Source: Pueraria montana var. lobata (lineage: Eukaryota > Streptophyta > Magnoliopsida > Fabales > Fabaceae). Taken from it: 64,000 bases of DNA. Positions 23,018 to 35,222 of this stretch are shown here, one piece after another. Location of the stretch: positions 31,118,266-31,182,265 of the forward strand of contig CM048651.1 of the NCBI GenBank assembly GCA_026413185.1. The letters are read 5' to 3'. The first letter of the stretch is position 1, and every line of letters starts with the position of its first letter. The notes beneath the pieces were generated by a model that had not been told where the DNA came from, did not search any database, and worked only from the letters and a program-made list of their open reading frames with translations. The translations under genes were made by a program, and so were the position numbers.

Positions 23018-25882
23018 AAACATAAAATACACGTTTACATCATTCAAAATGAATACATTTTACAATTAAGTCAACTGAAAGAAAATGATACATCATAATA
23101 ATAATTCCTAGTCTACCCACATTTTACAAGAAAGACTAGAAATTCAGAGCAGTGACTCAATAAAATATATAAACCCAAAATACCCAATTAAGCCTATTAG
23201 GCTTCCTCCTTTGTTTTGCTATTTAGTGTCAACAACTTTTGTAGTGGCATCGCTACTCCATCTTTGTCACTTGTACAAGATCCTCCATCATTCTCTGAAA
23301 AGTAAAGTTGTATGGGTGAGTTCTTCATCCCTCGTCATGCTACAAGCAAACGAACCTTATGGTTCATAAGCAAACACAAATAACATAACCACACATTGCG
23401 GTTAAGCACTGACACCTCTCATTGGGTCATCATAAATCTCCATTTAGGTTTTCATTCACATTGGGTCCACTACCTCTTAACCTCCTAGGTTACATAGGTT
23501 ATATGCATTTATAGTTGGGGAACGATATGCCTTGCTGGTACAACACAAGACACTCACTACCATAACATGGATATTCTCGGTTTAGTTGGGAACGTCAAGC
23601 TGGTTACGTGACTCCCTCATGCCCAGAGGTCTCACAACTCAACACCTTATCTCCCCCTAAGACTACGTCCTTCGAGATCATTTCTCCATGTACCTTATGT
23701 AGTCTCTCAATCCTCTTAATGGACACACATCTCGTCGTCACTCCTCATTAGGATAACATTGCATCCCAGCAGAGCTTAACTTTTTCGGTACCATCCACGA
23801 CAATTCAAAATATATAATTTGGGCATAGTTGTCCATTTCGGTACAACTTAAAACACTAATATCACTTCAACATCAATAGCCTCACAGGCCTAAACCATTT
23901 TCTTTCCTTTTTGTTCATGCATTTTACACCATTTTTCTTCATCTCTTGCTCACAAGCAATCTTCTTCTCTCTTGCCACAATGGCCATCAGATCATATTCA
24001 ATTACCTTATCTTACCACATAAGATAGGGTTCACACATTGGACTCATGTGTCTAATTTCAAAGAAGAAAGGAAATCTCTTTCCTTCTAATCAATGTTAGA
24101 TGCAAATTCTAACATTTCACATCACAAAATTCACTCAATATAAAAGTAGTACACTTTAAGGCAATTTCAAACAATCGCCTTCCTATAACACATAATTTGT
24201 TTATAGTTTTCATTAAGTCTTATAAACTCTCATAGTCTCCACAAGTGCCACTCTTTGCCAAGTTTCTAACTAGAATCCAAGGTATTATATTCTCCTTATC
24301 TCACTTTCTACTTCTAAGTCTCAATCATCATTAATTCCTTAATTAAAATTAACTAAGTCTTATTGAGAACTTTGGCCATTATTGCTTACTAGATTCCATT
24401 CTAAGATTCATTATATGTCACTAACCTCGCCTTCACTTCATCCTTCATAATTATGTTCTATGACACTAACTTAATAATTTTTCTAAGTTTATAACCATCA
24501 ACTCATAAGGGTACTTACAAGGTAATTTAGATATGTTATAACTTACTCGTTTTACATATGATTGGCCTCAAATTTTAAAGAAAGTCCCTATACTAATATA
24601 GAACTTAATTCCTTCATTAAACCTCACTTAAACTTAATATTTTTTAAATGTTTAGGGGCTAGAACAGCAGCCACTCTTTCTTAAATTTTCCAATTTGAAT
24701 AGTCACCAAGTGACTTGAAATTCACTCCAAACAATTCTAAATAAATACCAAATATTTTTCACACATTTCCAATTATTCAAGCAACAAATAAATAACTACG
24801 AACAATGACTTGATGCAAAAGTGGGGATTAACACCTTACCCACTAATGCATACCCTCAAAGGTGGGTGCAAACATGCCATTAAATACCATACAAGTAAAC
24901 AAGCACGTAGTATTATGATTTAGGCTCAATATCCACATCAATTCTCATCATCAACATTTCATACAAGTCCTTAACATTATCAATTGGAAATAGGACAGTC
25001 ATCACGCTCAACAATAATTCATAAATTTCTCATTAATTTCATCGTTAGAATAATGCCAAAGAAGCCACAATTCATATCTAATACTCACCCAATTTTGTGC
25101 AGCCAACATTTTGAATCATTAAAATTACATTTTTGACACTTTAAAATTTACTGTTTTTTCAGCTGTAACAATTTCTCAAAATTTTACACAAAAACATAGT
25201 GAAAATGGCACTTTAAACCTCTAGTTAGTAAGAAATAATTGTCTAAAGTTAAGGGTTAGTAACCCCAGCTTGTATACACATTTAAAACATAATTTGAACA
25301 CTTTAGAAGTTGCAAATGCTCTGTTTTTCCAGCCATGCATTTATCTCCAGTTAATTCAATAAAACATGGTTTAAAAGTTAGTCTAGGTTCTCTAATTTGC
25401 ATAATTTAATTTATGAACTTAAGGTAACAATGCCTCCAACTTCTTTACAAGTATAACATCATTTTAAACTCATTAAAATGTTCAAAACTTTGTTTTAAAA
25501 TAGTAATCCCGCAGCTGAACCAATATGCCCCGAAAACTTGATTTTTAAGCCAAATTTTAGTGTCCAATTGCCTTGAAAATTAGCCTTATGGTATTTATAA
25601 TCAATCCTCATCATTTTGGGTACATTCACACATCAATAGAACACTTTAAAAACATGTTAAACTACTGTTTTCAAAAATAATTTCATAACAGTAAAATTTT
25701 ACTAATAAAATGGATCAAACTCAACTTTTAAGTTCTCTAACAAGCTAGAATTAATTCCTAATTCAAACACCAATGTAAGCCATCATTTCTAGGAGTAAAA
25801 ATATCATCTTTAAAGGTTTAAATACATACATAGCCCCTGTTTTTAAATAATTCCCGCAGCCAATTTAAAATGCCATGAAAAA
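23018..25882. other. Gypsy LTR body, non-coding
   Basis: No ORF with family similarity. Phrases such as gtatgggtgagttcttcat and ttaacctcctaggttacat fit the untranslated part of long legume gypsy LTRs. 24700-25880 shares style and phrases with 1-800. Assignment to the split LTR is inference. Confidence 0.45.
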
Positions 25883-25891
25883 TGGTTCTAA

Positions 25892-26038
25892 TCTTTTTTT
25901 TTTTATAAAGTAACAAACTCATATAATTTCATTATTGATAATAAGAGTAATACATTATGGTGACAAATGATAATATGATGGACTAGCATTGTCAATAGCA
26001 ACCCTTGCAAGAGTATGGGTAACTACATTAGCTTTGTG
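25892..26038 (-). mobile_element. Very short 5'-truncated LINE
   Basis: A T-run after 25893 marks the poly(A) tail. Perfect 9-bp TSD tggttctaa at 25883-25891 and 26039-26047. The minus strand reads NVVTHTLARVAIDNASPSYY, the end of the RNase H-like domain of plant LINE ORF2. Only about 147 bp were inserted. Confidence 0.88.
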
Positions 26039-26161
26039 TGGTTCTAAACTTTTTATTTTGCATTTCTTATGCTCTAAAATTAATAGCTAACATACATGCA
26101 TATAAAAGCACATTTTTCATTATAAAATAGCCACCTTTAAGTGTTTTAAAACACATTTTTC

Positions 26162-26467
26162 TAGAGGTGGCAAAACGGGCTACTCGGCCCATTGCGAGCC
26201 GACCCAATGCGGGTTGCAAGCTATAGCGGGCTGGGCCAAAAAAGCCCAAATATAATTTGGGCCTCTAAAATGAAGTCCAAGCCCTATAAAAGGCCACTTT
26301 TTTAGGGCTTTTGGCGGGTTTTGCGGGCTAAGCCCGCATTGGGCCATGATCGGATCAGGTAAAAAGGCCCGTGTTTTAGTTGGGCTCAAAATTTAAAGCC
26401 CAAGCCCTACATTTTATATGACGGGTTCGGGTGGGCCCGGCTAGTCCGGCCCATTTTGCCACCTCTA
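26162..26467. mobile_element. hAT-type MITE
   Basis: Terminal inverted repeat TAGAGGTGGCAAAACGGGC at the left, and its complement gcccattttgccacctcta (with one change) at the right. 8-bp TSD catttttc/cattttgc (26154-26161, 26468-26475; 7 of 8). GC-rich body with many ggcc/gggcc pieces, 306 bp. Confidence 0.88.
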
Positions 26468-26745
26468 CATTTTGCCATTGTTTAAAAATTAATTTCGTAA
26501 GCCATCATAAAGGCCACAAAGTGTGCGCGTAAAATTCAAATTCTAGTCACCAAATGCACTAGAAAAATTACTCAACCTTATACACATCAAAGTTGGCATC
26601 TTTACACATGAAAGAGTCACCTTTAAGTGTTTGAAACAAGCCTTTGCCACTGTTATAAAAATTAAACCTGTAAATTAAAAGGGTGATAAAAAGTGGTTCC
26701 TAACTTCCTATTTTGGACTCATAATGCACTAAAATTAATACCCAA

Positions 26746-26748
<3 letters not shown>

Positions 26749-26803
<55 letters not shown>
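26749..26803. repeat. (TA)n microsatellite
   Basis: About 27 perfect AT dinucleotides. Confidence 0.95.
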
Positions 26804-26805
<2 letters not shown>

Positions 26806-26884
26806 TTAACATCTTTAAATACAAAAAAGTCACCTTTAAGTGTTTTAAACCACACCTAGCCACTGTTTTCAAAAGAGCAAACTA

Positions 26885-27683
26885 TGTTTTTGGTCCCAAA
26901 ACTTTTTCACATTTATGGTTTTGGTCCCTAAACTTTTTTACGACCGGTCAAAGTCCTCATACATTTTTTCCATCCATGGTTTCAGTCCTTTCCATCTATT
27001 TTGGATGTTAAGTGATGACAAGGTGTTAGTTTTATTATTATTTTATTTTATTACATTTTCTGGCCGTTTTTAACCGCCAGAAATTGCTTGGATTACTTGT
27101 TTGAAAGGTCCTCGAAAACTTTCGAATCAAATTGCTCTCATATGGATAATCCTTTTTCAAAATTGATAGAGGGCTTTAGTAGATCTATTAATTTCGAGCA
27201 AAACCCATACTTAAACTTGGATTTTCGTTCAAAAATGAGAGATTATTTGAAAATAAATGGATTTTGAGCGCTATTCACAAACACGTGTTTCATCCTTCCT
27301 AGATTTCTCCTTCACTGTTCAACGATCTTCAAAATTGATTGAGGGGTTTTGTTCCCCATGAGTAGATGACCAAAACGCATGCTCATATGCCTGATTTTAT
27401 TGCCTGAGTTGCAAGAACGAAACAAAACTTCTCGTGATCAAACGTAAACCGGTTCACTGTTAGTAACCTAAGCAATTTCTGGCGATTAAAAACCGCCAGA
27501 AAACATAATAAAATAAAATAATAATAAAATAAATGCCACATCATCACTTAACATCCAAAATAGACGGAAAGGACTAAAACCACAGACGGAAAAAAAAAGT
27601 ATGAGGACTTTGACCGGTAAAATAGTTTAGGGACCAAAATCATAAATGTGAAAAAGTTTAGGGACCAAAAACATAGTTTGCTC
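26885..27683. mobile_element. Mutator-like element with about 230-bp TIRs
   Basis: The ends are inverted repeats beginning GAGCAAACTATGTTTTTGGT and running about 230 bp to a palindromic hairpin around aaccgccagaaa. 9-bp TSD ttttcaaaa/tttttaaaa (26876-26884 and 27684-27692; 8 of 9), the MULE target length. The central 370 bp shows no recognised gene piece. Confidence 0.82.
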
Positions 27684-27692
27684 TTTTTAAAA

Positions 27693-28300
27693 TGATTTTT
27701 TGTATCTCATCAAGAATATCACAAAAAGTGTGTCCAAACTAAATTTGAGTCACCAAAGGCACGGGAAAAGATACCCAACACATACCCATATCAAAGCCAC
27801 AATTTTTAAGTGTAAATAATTCATTTTTAAGTGCTTACACATGAGTAAAGCTACTGTTTTTAATTAATTTTTGCATACCAACAATAATGTCACAAAAAGA
27901 GTATCGAAACTTTAGTTTTGAGTCTTCAAAGGTACTAGAAATTATATCCAACATATAAGCTATAAGCATATTAAAACCACCATTTTTACCTGTAAAGAAC
28001 TCATTTTTAGTTGTTTAAACATGAGATTATTCACTGTTTTGTCCAGCACATAAAAACAAAGTATTTTCCACACAAAGTTTTATTCTGTACAACATAGAAG
28101 AAACAATTAAGTGGTCTCAAAGACCCACCAAGTGGAACCTAGATCCCAAACCACAAAACAACATGAAAAGAGAAGAAGAATTCCTCATACCTCTAGTAAA
28201 TTCGAAATTTGCAAGGTGCTGGAGAAAAACCAAGCTTTTGAATCTCTAAGTTTCACTTTAGCTTGCTCTCAAGTTGAAATGGGGGGAAAAATGAGGTCTT
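27693..28300. other. Gypsy LTR body, non-coding
   Basis: Non-coding sequence with phrases repeated from 25000-26700 (such as tttaagtgtttaaac and caaaggcac). It ends where the minus-strand copia LTR begins. Confidence 0.45.
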
Positions 28301-28452
28301 TGTAGGATCGAGGCAGCAGATCTAGAAGGGGGTGAATAGATCTTTCAAACTTTTTTTTAACTAAAATCTCTTTTCTTTTTCAAAAACTCTAATTCACCTT
28401 CCTTCTTTAAAAGAATCCAAGTATTCTTTAGAAAGATTTAAGAAAAAGATTT
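28301..28452 (-). repeat. Outer copia 3' LTR, left fragment
   Basis: Starts tgtaggatcgaggcagca and matches 47348 onward. It is cut by the inner element; its last five bases, gattt (28448-28452), are the left TSD of that element. Confidence 0.92.
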
Positions 28453-29736
28453 TGTTAGGTTCTAAGACCTTGGACGATGTCCAACCCCTCGAATTTCGGT
28501 TTTGATGATAATAACTAAAGGATAAATTTTGAAGTATCTAATGATCTAGTTTGAGTGTTATAGGATTTACGTCGTCCAATTCCGCAATGGTATTGTATCT
28601 CTCAAACCTGGACTTTATGTTTTAATAAATAAAGCGTCCAAATGTGTTTTTATAAAGAACCCTACAGGCAGCGTCCAATGCTCCTGTGAGAGCAAGCGTC
28701 CAACGCTTGAAAAACACTCTCTGTAGTTTCTATCTTAAAAATACGTTTTTCAATGTTGATTCAATATAAGGCAACGATCACTCTCTCATATTTTAACATG
28801 CCATTCTATTTGATCTTTTCGAATAGTACTGAACAGGAAAAGAAGAAGCTTCTCTCTGCAGAAAAAGTACAAGTAGGAGAGGCGCTACAAGTACGGCTGT
28901 CACTTCCATCACTTCACCCTAAGTCAAAATGTGACAACGGCCATATGCTACAGAAAGAATCACTCTTGGAAAAGGAACAGATCCCTCAACAGATACCTTT
29001 CAACAAGCTTCCTATATATAGAAGAATGAGCTCACATATCAAGTGACAAAAAAATTGAAAAAGAGCTGAATCTCTGCCAAAACGACTGGACGATCATAAG
29101 CAAAGAGAGCATTCATCTTAGATTTGCTAAGCGAGTCTATATACTCATACTTATTGTAATATCCTCTCAGTGAGAGTTAAGTTTTACTTACAATCTCAAA
29201 CAATTCTGTTTGGAAAGCCAGGAGTGGCTTAGTGTTAAAGAATACTTGGGTTTTGTGTTTAATCTCAAGGGGAGATTAAGGGTGTGTCAGAAGTGGCCTA
29301 GAGAATACTTGTAGCCAGAAGTGGCAAGGTTAGAATACTTGAGAGTAATCAGATCTTGATTAGTAGAACCCTTCAAAAGTTTTTGAAGGAGAACTGGACG
29401 TAGCTCAGTTGAGTGAACCAGTATAAAACTAAGTATTCTATTCTCTCGCCTTCTAGCTTACTTGCATTTCTTTTAAACTATCTCTTCAACATACTACGAA
29501 AGGGTTTCTATACACATTTTATCTAAGTTTATCTATTACGTGTATTCTAACGAAAAGGAAGAAGAGTAGTTTCTTTGGACTGTTGTTTTTAATCGGCTGG
29601 ACGATAGCTTGTTTTTCTGTTTTACTAAGTTCCTGTAAAACATAAAGATACACTATCTTTACATTAGCTAAAGTTTTCCAAAGAAATTTTAAATACACTA
29701 TTCAACCCCCCTTCTAGTGTATTTCTCTATATTTCA
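28453..29736 (+). repeat. 5' LTR of inner copia
   Basis: 1284 bp, TGTTAGG...ATTTCA. Eight TGGACG/CGTCCA copies at 28471, 28573, 28635, 28672, 28697, 29087, 29395 and 29598. TATA box tatatata at 29013-29020. Confidence 0.97.
29013..29020 (+). promoter_or_regulatory. LTR promoter TATA box
   Basis: tatatata in cttcctatatatagaagaat, followed within 40-70 bp by A-rich sequence suited to a transcript start. The same box is at 39704-39711 in the 3' LTR. Function is inferred from position. Confidence 0.55.
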
Positions 29737-29738
29737 GT

Positions 29739-29750
29739 TGGTATCAGAGC
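29739..29750 (+). other. Primer binding site (tRNA-iMet)
   Basis: tggtatcagagc, two bases after the LTR, is the standard copia site complementary to the 3' end of initiator tRNA-Met. Confidence 0.93.
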
Positions 29751-29802
29751 TCGACCTCTTGGGTTGAGTTCTTAACAGTACAGAGGAAAGATCCTGAGAA
29801 AG

Positions 29803-31734
29803 ATGGAAAACGAAGGACAAGCTGTGAACAGACCACCACTCTTCAAGGGTGTCAAATATGATTACTGGAAACAAAGAATGATAGCATTCTTTGAATCTAG
29901 CCATATTGACATGTGGGAAGTTGTGGAGATGGGATATTATATTCCACTTGATGCAAGCCTCAACGAAATCCCAAAGGCTAGATGGACAGAAGAGCAAAAA
30001 CAAAGATTTTATCTCAACTCCAGAGCCAGAAACATCATCATGTGTGCACTAAGCGAACAAGAATACAACAAGGTGCATAGTCTCAAAAGCGCAAAACAAA
30101 TGTGGGACACTCTTGCATTAACATATGAGGGTTCCACTCAGGTAAAACGTAACAAACTCAATCTCTTTACTCGTCAATATGAATTGTTTAGTATGGAAGA
30201 AAACGAGGACATACAAAGTATGTTTGGACGGTTTCAAACCATACTAAATGAACTTAGAGCACATGGTAAAGATTATAATAACTATGAACATATTGACAAA
30301 ATTCTAAGAAGTTTGCCTAGGAAATGGAGACCACAGGTTACAGCTTTAAGAACAAAAAAGGAACTGGACGATATGTCCCTAGAAGAACTCGTGGGAACCC
30401 TCAAGGTGCATGAACTAGAACTGCATCAAGATAGTGATGGTAAGAAAAATAAGTCTCTGGCGCTCAGCGTCCAGAAACCAAGGAAAGCATCATCGTCCAA
30501 AGCCATGCAAGCTGAAACATCATCAGACGAACAATATGAAGATGATGACTCAGACGAGAATGATGAACTATCCTTTATATCCAAAAGGATACATGCTATG
30601 TGGAAGAAGAAAGGTGGATCCAGATGGAGAAACCTAAAGAGGAAAGACTTCAAAGAAAAGAAGGAGAAGAGTCCAATTGTATGCTACGAATGCAAAAAGC
30701 CAGGACACTTCAAATCAGAATGCCCAGATCTCGACAAAAGCAAGGACAAGAAGAAGAAATTCTTCAGCAAAGGAAAGGGCAAGAAAGTTCTGATGTCCAG
30801 ATGGGAAGACCTGGACGATGACTCATCATCGGACGATGGAGAAGAAGAGGAAGCACATATATGCCTGATGGCAGACACCTTGACTGATTCTTCTGAACCA
30901 GAAGAAGAAGATGAGGTAGATTTTAATGACATAGATTCAATTCAAGAAGCTTATCATGAATTACTTTCAAACTCTTCTATTTTGTCAAAAGCCTATAGAA
31001 CTTTAAAGAAATCATCCAAATCACTTTCAAAAGAAAAAGAAGCTTTAGAAGAAAGTGTTAAACAACTGGAAAGTGAAAAGGAGGATTTACAGAAAAAGTT
31101 TACAGAGCTCTCAAGGCAAAATGAAACTACAAATATGGAGAGGCGAACTCTCTGGAATGATACTGCTCAAGCCAATAAATCCTATAAGGATTCAAGGGAT
31201 AGAGAAAGAAATCTTTCCATAGAGATTCAAAATCTCAACGCAGAAAACAAAAGGCTAGTTGAGAAGCTTCTGAAAGTTGAAGCAGATACTTCCTTAAGAG
31301 GTCAATCACATGATGTTGTAAAACTTCATGAAGAAATTGACAGCCTAAAGAAGGATCTGTCAAACTTTGTCAAGGGCTCTGACAACCTCAAAAAACTTTT
31401 AAAATATAAAGGTTGTAAGAGACCAAATGACAGGTCAGGACATGGGTATAAGGGAAAGAAATATATTCATGATGAGGAAACAGATGTTTGCTACTTCTGT
31501 GGGAAACCTGGACATATAACGTCCAAATGCAGACACCTGCCTAAGAAGGGAGCATTCAATACCCTTCGAGCTAACAAAAAAGGACCCAAGTCAATCTGGG
31601 TACCTAAGGATAAAATTGTTCCTGTTGCAGACATGCTTAACAGCAGGAAAGAAACTCCAATCATGGTACCTGGACAGTGGGTGCTCACATCACATGACGG
31701 GAGAAAGGTGTATGTTCCAAAGCCTCCTACCTAA
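29803..31734 (+). CDS. Gag of inner copia (643 residues)
   Basis: Structural protein that assembles particles around element RNA in the cytoplasm. The start ATG is 53 bp after the primer site. Residues 1-210 are the UBN2-type gag domain (NRPPLFKGVKYDYWKQRM; then MWDTLALTYEGSTQVKRNKL). There are two CCHC knuckles, CYECKKPGHFKSEC near residue 294 and CYFCGKPGHITSKC near 562, separated by an acidic stretch and a long coiled coil (about 390-545, repeated KSLSKEKEALEESVKQLES-like heptads). Two spaced knuckles fit SIRE-type gag. The frame runs on past the protease start in a different frame and ends at 31734. Protease and gag thus overlap in different frames, by either an indel near 31650 or a programmed shift. 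Confidence 0.93.
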   Translation: MENEGQAVNRPPLFKGVKYDYWKQRMIAFFESSHIDMWEVVEMGYYIPLDASLNEIPKARWTEEQKQRFYLNSRARNIIMCALSEQEYNKVHSLKSAKQMWDTLALTYEGSTQVKRNKLNLFTRQYELFSMEENEDIQSMFGRFQTILNELRAHGKDYNNYEHIDKILRSLPRKWRPQVTALRTKKELDDMSLEELVGTLKVHELELHQDSDGKKNKSLALSVQKPRKASSSKAMQAETSSDEQYEDDDSDENDELSFISKRIHAMWKKKGGSRWRNLKRKDFKEKKEKSPIVCYECKKPGHFKSECPDLDKSKDKKKKFFSKGKGKKVLMSRWEDLDDDSSSDDGEEEEAHICLMADTLTDSSEPEEEDEVDFNDIDSIQEAYHELLSNSSILSKAYRTLKKSSKSLSKEKEALEESVKQLESEKEDLQKKFTELSRQNETTNMERRTLWNDTAQANKSYKDSRDRERNLSIEIQNLNAENKRLVEKLLKVEADTSLRGQSHDVVKLHEEIDSLKKDLSNFVKGSDNLKKLLKYKGCKRPNDRSGHGYKGKKYIHDEETDVCYFCGKPGHITSKCRHLPKKGAFNTLRANKKGPKSIWVPKDKIVPVADMLNSRKETPIMVPGQWVLTSHDGRKVYVPKPPT

Positions 31735-34726
31735 GACTGGTGGGACAGTCACTTTTGGAGGGAATCAGAAAGGGATGATAGCTGGCGTAGGTAAGATTGG
31801 TATACCACCCTATCCTTGTATTGATAAAGTTCTTTATGTTAAAGGTCTTAAACATAATCTACTTAGCATAAGTCAATTATGTGACAGTGGATATGATGTT
31901 GCCTTTAACAAAGGTGAATGTACAGTCAAAAACTCTGATGGGTCCCTTCTCTTTACCGCAAAGAGGCAAGGCAATCTGTATAAGATTAAACTTGGGGAAC
32001 TATCAAGTCAAAATGTATCATGCCTAGTTTCTGTACAAGAAAATCACTAGTTATGGCATAAAAGACTTGGTCATGCAAGCTTGAGGTTAATCTCAAAGCT
32101 GAACAGGCACAACCTCGTAAGAGGACTACCAAATATGTCATATAAAGATGATCTTCTTTGTAAAGCTTGTCAGAAAGGGAAACAAGTGAAAAGTTCTTTT
32201 CAAAGTAAAAACATTGTTTCCACTTCTAGACCTCTTGAGCTGTTACATATTGATCTGTTTGGACCCACAAGAACAGCCTCGATAAGTGGTAAAAGATATG
32301 GATTAGTTATAGTGGACGATTATACTAGATGGACATGGGTCTTATTCCTATCCCACAAAGATGAGTCCTTTAAGGCTTTTTATAATCTCTGCAAAAGAGT
32401 TCAAAATGAAAAAGGAGTATGCATTACTTCGATCAGAAGTGATCACGGGGGTGAATTCGAAAACGAAAGTTTTCAAAGGTTCTGTGAGGATAATGGTATC
32501 CTTCACAACTTCTCAACACCTAGAACACCACAACAAAATGGTGTAGTTGAGAGGAAAAATAGGTCACTTCAAGAGATGGCCAGAACCATGTTGAATAATA
32601 ATTCAACCCCTAAACACTTCTGGGCTGAAGCAGTGAATACTGCCTGCTATTTACAAAACAGAATCTATATAAGGCCGATATTGAAAAAGACTCCATATGA
32701 ATTGTGGAAGGGTAGAAGACCCAACATATCCTACTTCCATCCATTTGGATGTCAATGTTTCATTCTGAACACTAAGGATAACCTGGGAAAATTTGATTCT
32801 AAGTGTGATGAAGGAACATTGCTTGGATATTCTGAAACTTCAAAGGCATACAGAGTCTATAACTCTAGAACCTTAGTTGTTGAAGAAGCTATCCATGTGA
32901 AGTTTAATGACAACAAGCCTGATAAGGAATTATCAGAGCTGGACAAATCATTTGCAGATCTCAGATTGGATGATGCAAGTAAGTCATCAGATTCGTCCAA
33001 CCATGATGTCTCAGTTGAAGAATCAAATACACTACTGGACCGTCCAGTCGCAGAACAAAGAGAACCAACTGGACGTAACTAGCAAATGAAGAAACATCAT
33101 CCACAGGAGCAAATCATTGGGGATCCAAAAGACAGAGTCAAAACCAGATCTTCACTTCAACGACAGTAAGGTCACACAGTATTCATATCTCAAATAGAAC
33201 CTAAGACTGTGGACGATGCCTTAGAAGATGAAGGCTGGGTCAAAGCAATGCAAGAAGAACTTGACCAATTTCAAAAAAACAATGTCTGGAAGCTAGTAGA
33301 ACTCCCCAACGACAAAGAAGCTGTAGGAGCAAAGTGGGTGTTCAGAAACAAGCTGGACGAAGCAGGTAATGTTGTGAGAAACAAAGCAAGGTTGGTAGCA
33401 AAAGGTTACTCACAACAAGAAGGTATAGATTATACTGAAACTTATGCTCCCATTGCACGTCTGGAGGCAATCCGCATTTTACTGTCATTTGCAGCTCATA
33501 GCAATATGAAGCTATATCAAATGGATGTAAAAAGTGCATTCCTCAATGGACTCATAAAGGAAGAAGTCTATGTGGAACAACCCCCAGTATTTGAAAGTGA
33601 TGCTTTTCCAAACCATGTTTTTAAACTTAACAAAGCATTATATGGGTTGAAACAAGCCCCTAGAGCTTGGTATGAAAAACTCAGCACATTTCTGTCAGAA
33701 AATGGTTTTTCAAGAGGAAAAGTAGACACTACGTTATTTCGCAAAGACTACTCTTCTGATTTTATTATTGCACAAATATACGTTGATGATATCATATTTG
33801 GTGCCACTAATGAATCTCTCTGTGAAGATTTTGCCAAATTAATGCAAACAGAGTTCGAGATGAGCATGATGGGAGAGCTGAAATTCTTCCTTGGACTCCA
33901 AATCAAACAAACTGAAAAGGGAATATATATACACCAGACTAAGTATGTCAAAGAGCTGCTAAGGAAGTACAAGTTGGACGATGCAAAACCAATGAAAACT
34001 CCTATGCATCCAACAACAGTACTCGGACTGGACGACAACTCAAAGAAAGTAGATAATACTCTATACAGAGGTATGATAGGATCACTCCTATACCTCACAG
34101 CGTCCAGACCCGACACCATGTTTAGCGTATGCTTATGTGGCAGATTTCAATCTGACCCAAGGGAAGTTCACTTAACTGCTGTTAAAAGAATCTTTCGATA
34201 TCTTGCTGGAACCACTAACCTTGGGTTATATTTCAAAAGGCAGAAAGATTTCAGGCTAATAGGATATTGTGATGCTGATTATGCTGGAGATCGCATTGAA
34301 AGAAAAAGCACTAGTGGAGGGTGTCACTTCATCGGTGGTAATCTAGTCTCCTGGACATGCAAGAAGCAAGGAACTATTGCTCTATCCACTGCTGAAGCAG
34401 AGTATATTTCAGCTGCAAAATGCTGTTCTCAAATCTTGTGGATCAAACATCAACTTGAGGACTACAATATATATGAGAGTAACATTCCTATCTTCTGTGA
34501 TAGTAAAGCTGCCATAAATCTTTCAAAAAATCCCATATTGCATTCAAGGGCCAAACATATAGAGATTAAACATCACTTTATAAGAGACCATGTTCAAAAG
34601 GGTACTGTGGAATTACACTTTGTAACCACAGATAATCAGCTTGCTGATATATTCACCAAACCCCTTACTGAAGACAAGTTAATCCTTCTGAGGGACAAAC
34701 TTGGCATGGACTCTGTAAAGGAATGA
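31616..34726 (+). pseudogene. Pol of inner copia, one frame with three stops
   Basis: All of this lies in one frame, broken only by TAG at 32048-32050, TAG at 33080-33082 and TAA at 33167-33169. Protease: WYLDSGCSHHM (about 31668-31700). GAG-PRE: LWHKRLGHASL just after the first stop. Integrase: HIDLFGP and VDDYTRW (first D), RSDHGGEF (second D) and TPQQNGVVERKNR (Glu), so the DDE triad is present. RT: QIYVDDIIFGATN near 33775. RNase H: GYCDADYAGD and STAEAEYISAA. The last two stops lie in the spacer between integrase and RT, outside conserved domains. Catalytic motifs are intact although the polyprotein is interrupted; trans-complementation by sister copies is possible but inferred. Confidence 0.93.
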
Positions 34727-35222
34727 TTAACATCTACATGATGCGTCCAATAAAACCATAGCGTCCAAAGGACATGTCGTCCAAGGAACACTAGAGTCAT
34801 GAACATGCATTACATATATTTCACTTAAGTCCAATATATGGACGATGTTTTTTTTTATCTTAGTTTTTTTTTTTCCTTTGATTCAAATAATCAAAACGGA
34901 TCGTTTTAAGAATAAGTATGAGCTAATACTCTATGCTGAGTCACCAAAATGCCAGTAACCGTACACAGTTACCCACATCCTTCGCACGTCTCATCATGAC
35001 GGGTTTTATGGCGTCAGTTACTTTTCAAATATTCAAAAAAAAAAAAACCCAAAACCGCTTCACATTCTCCAAACAAAGCCCAAATAAACACTTATCAAAT
35101 CCTCATAGAAAAACACCACCATATCAATCCTCTCTGAAAATATCATCAACCTAAACTCTCTCTCTCTCTCTCAGAAACCCCAAAACCCTCTCAGAAAACC
35201 TAAAAATCCAAACTTTACAAGC
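34727..35222 (+). other. Pol-env spacer of inner copia
   Basis: Non-coding, with a T-run (34850-34875), an A-run (35035-35046) and a CT-microsatellite (35156-35172). Four CGTCCA/TGGACG copies (34744, 34762, 34778, 34839) cluster within 100 bp, the densest spot outside the LTRs. It may hold a splice acceptor or subgenomic promoter for the env-like ORF; none is provable by eye. Confidence 0.6.

Noticed and set aside
28753..29046. 97-codon frame in the LTR, repeated at 39444
   Set aside because: Present in both LTRs as expected for repeat DNA; it covers the TATA box and has no family similarity.
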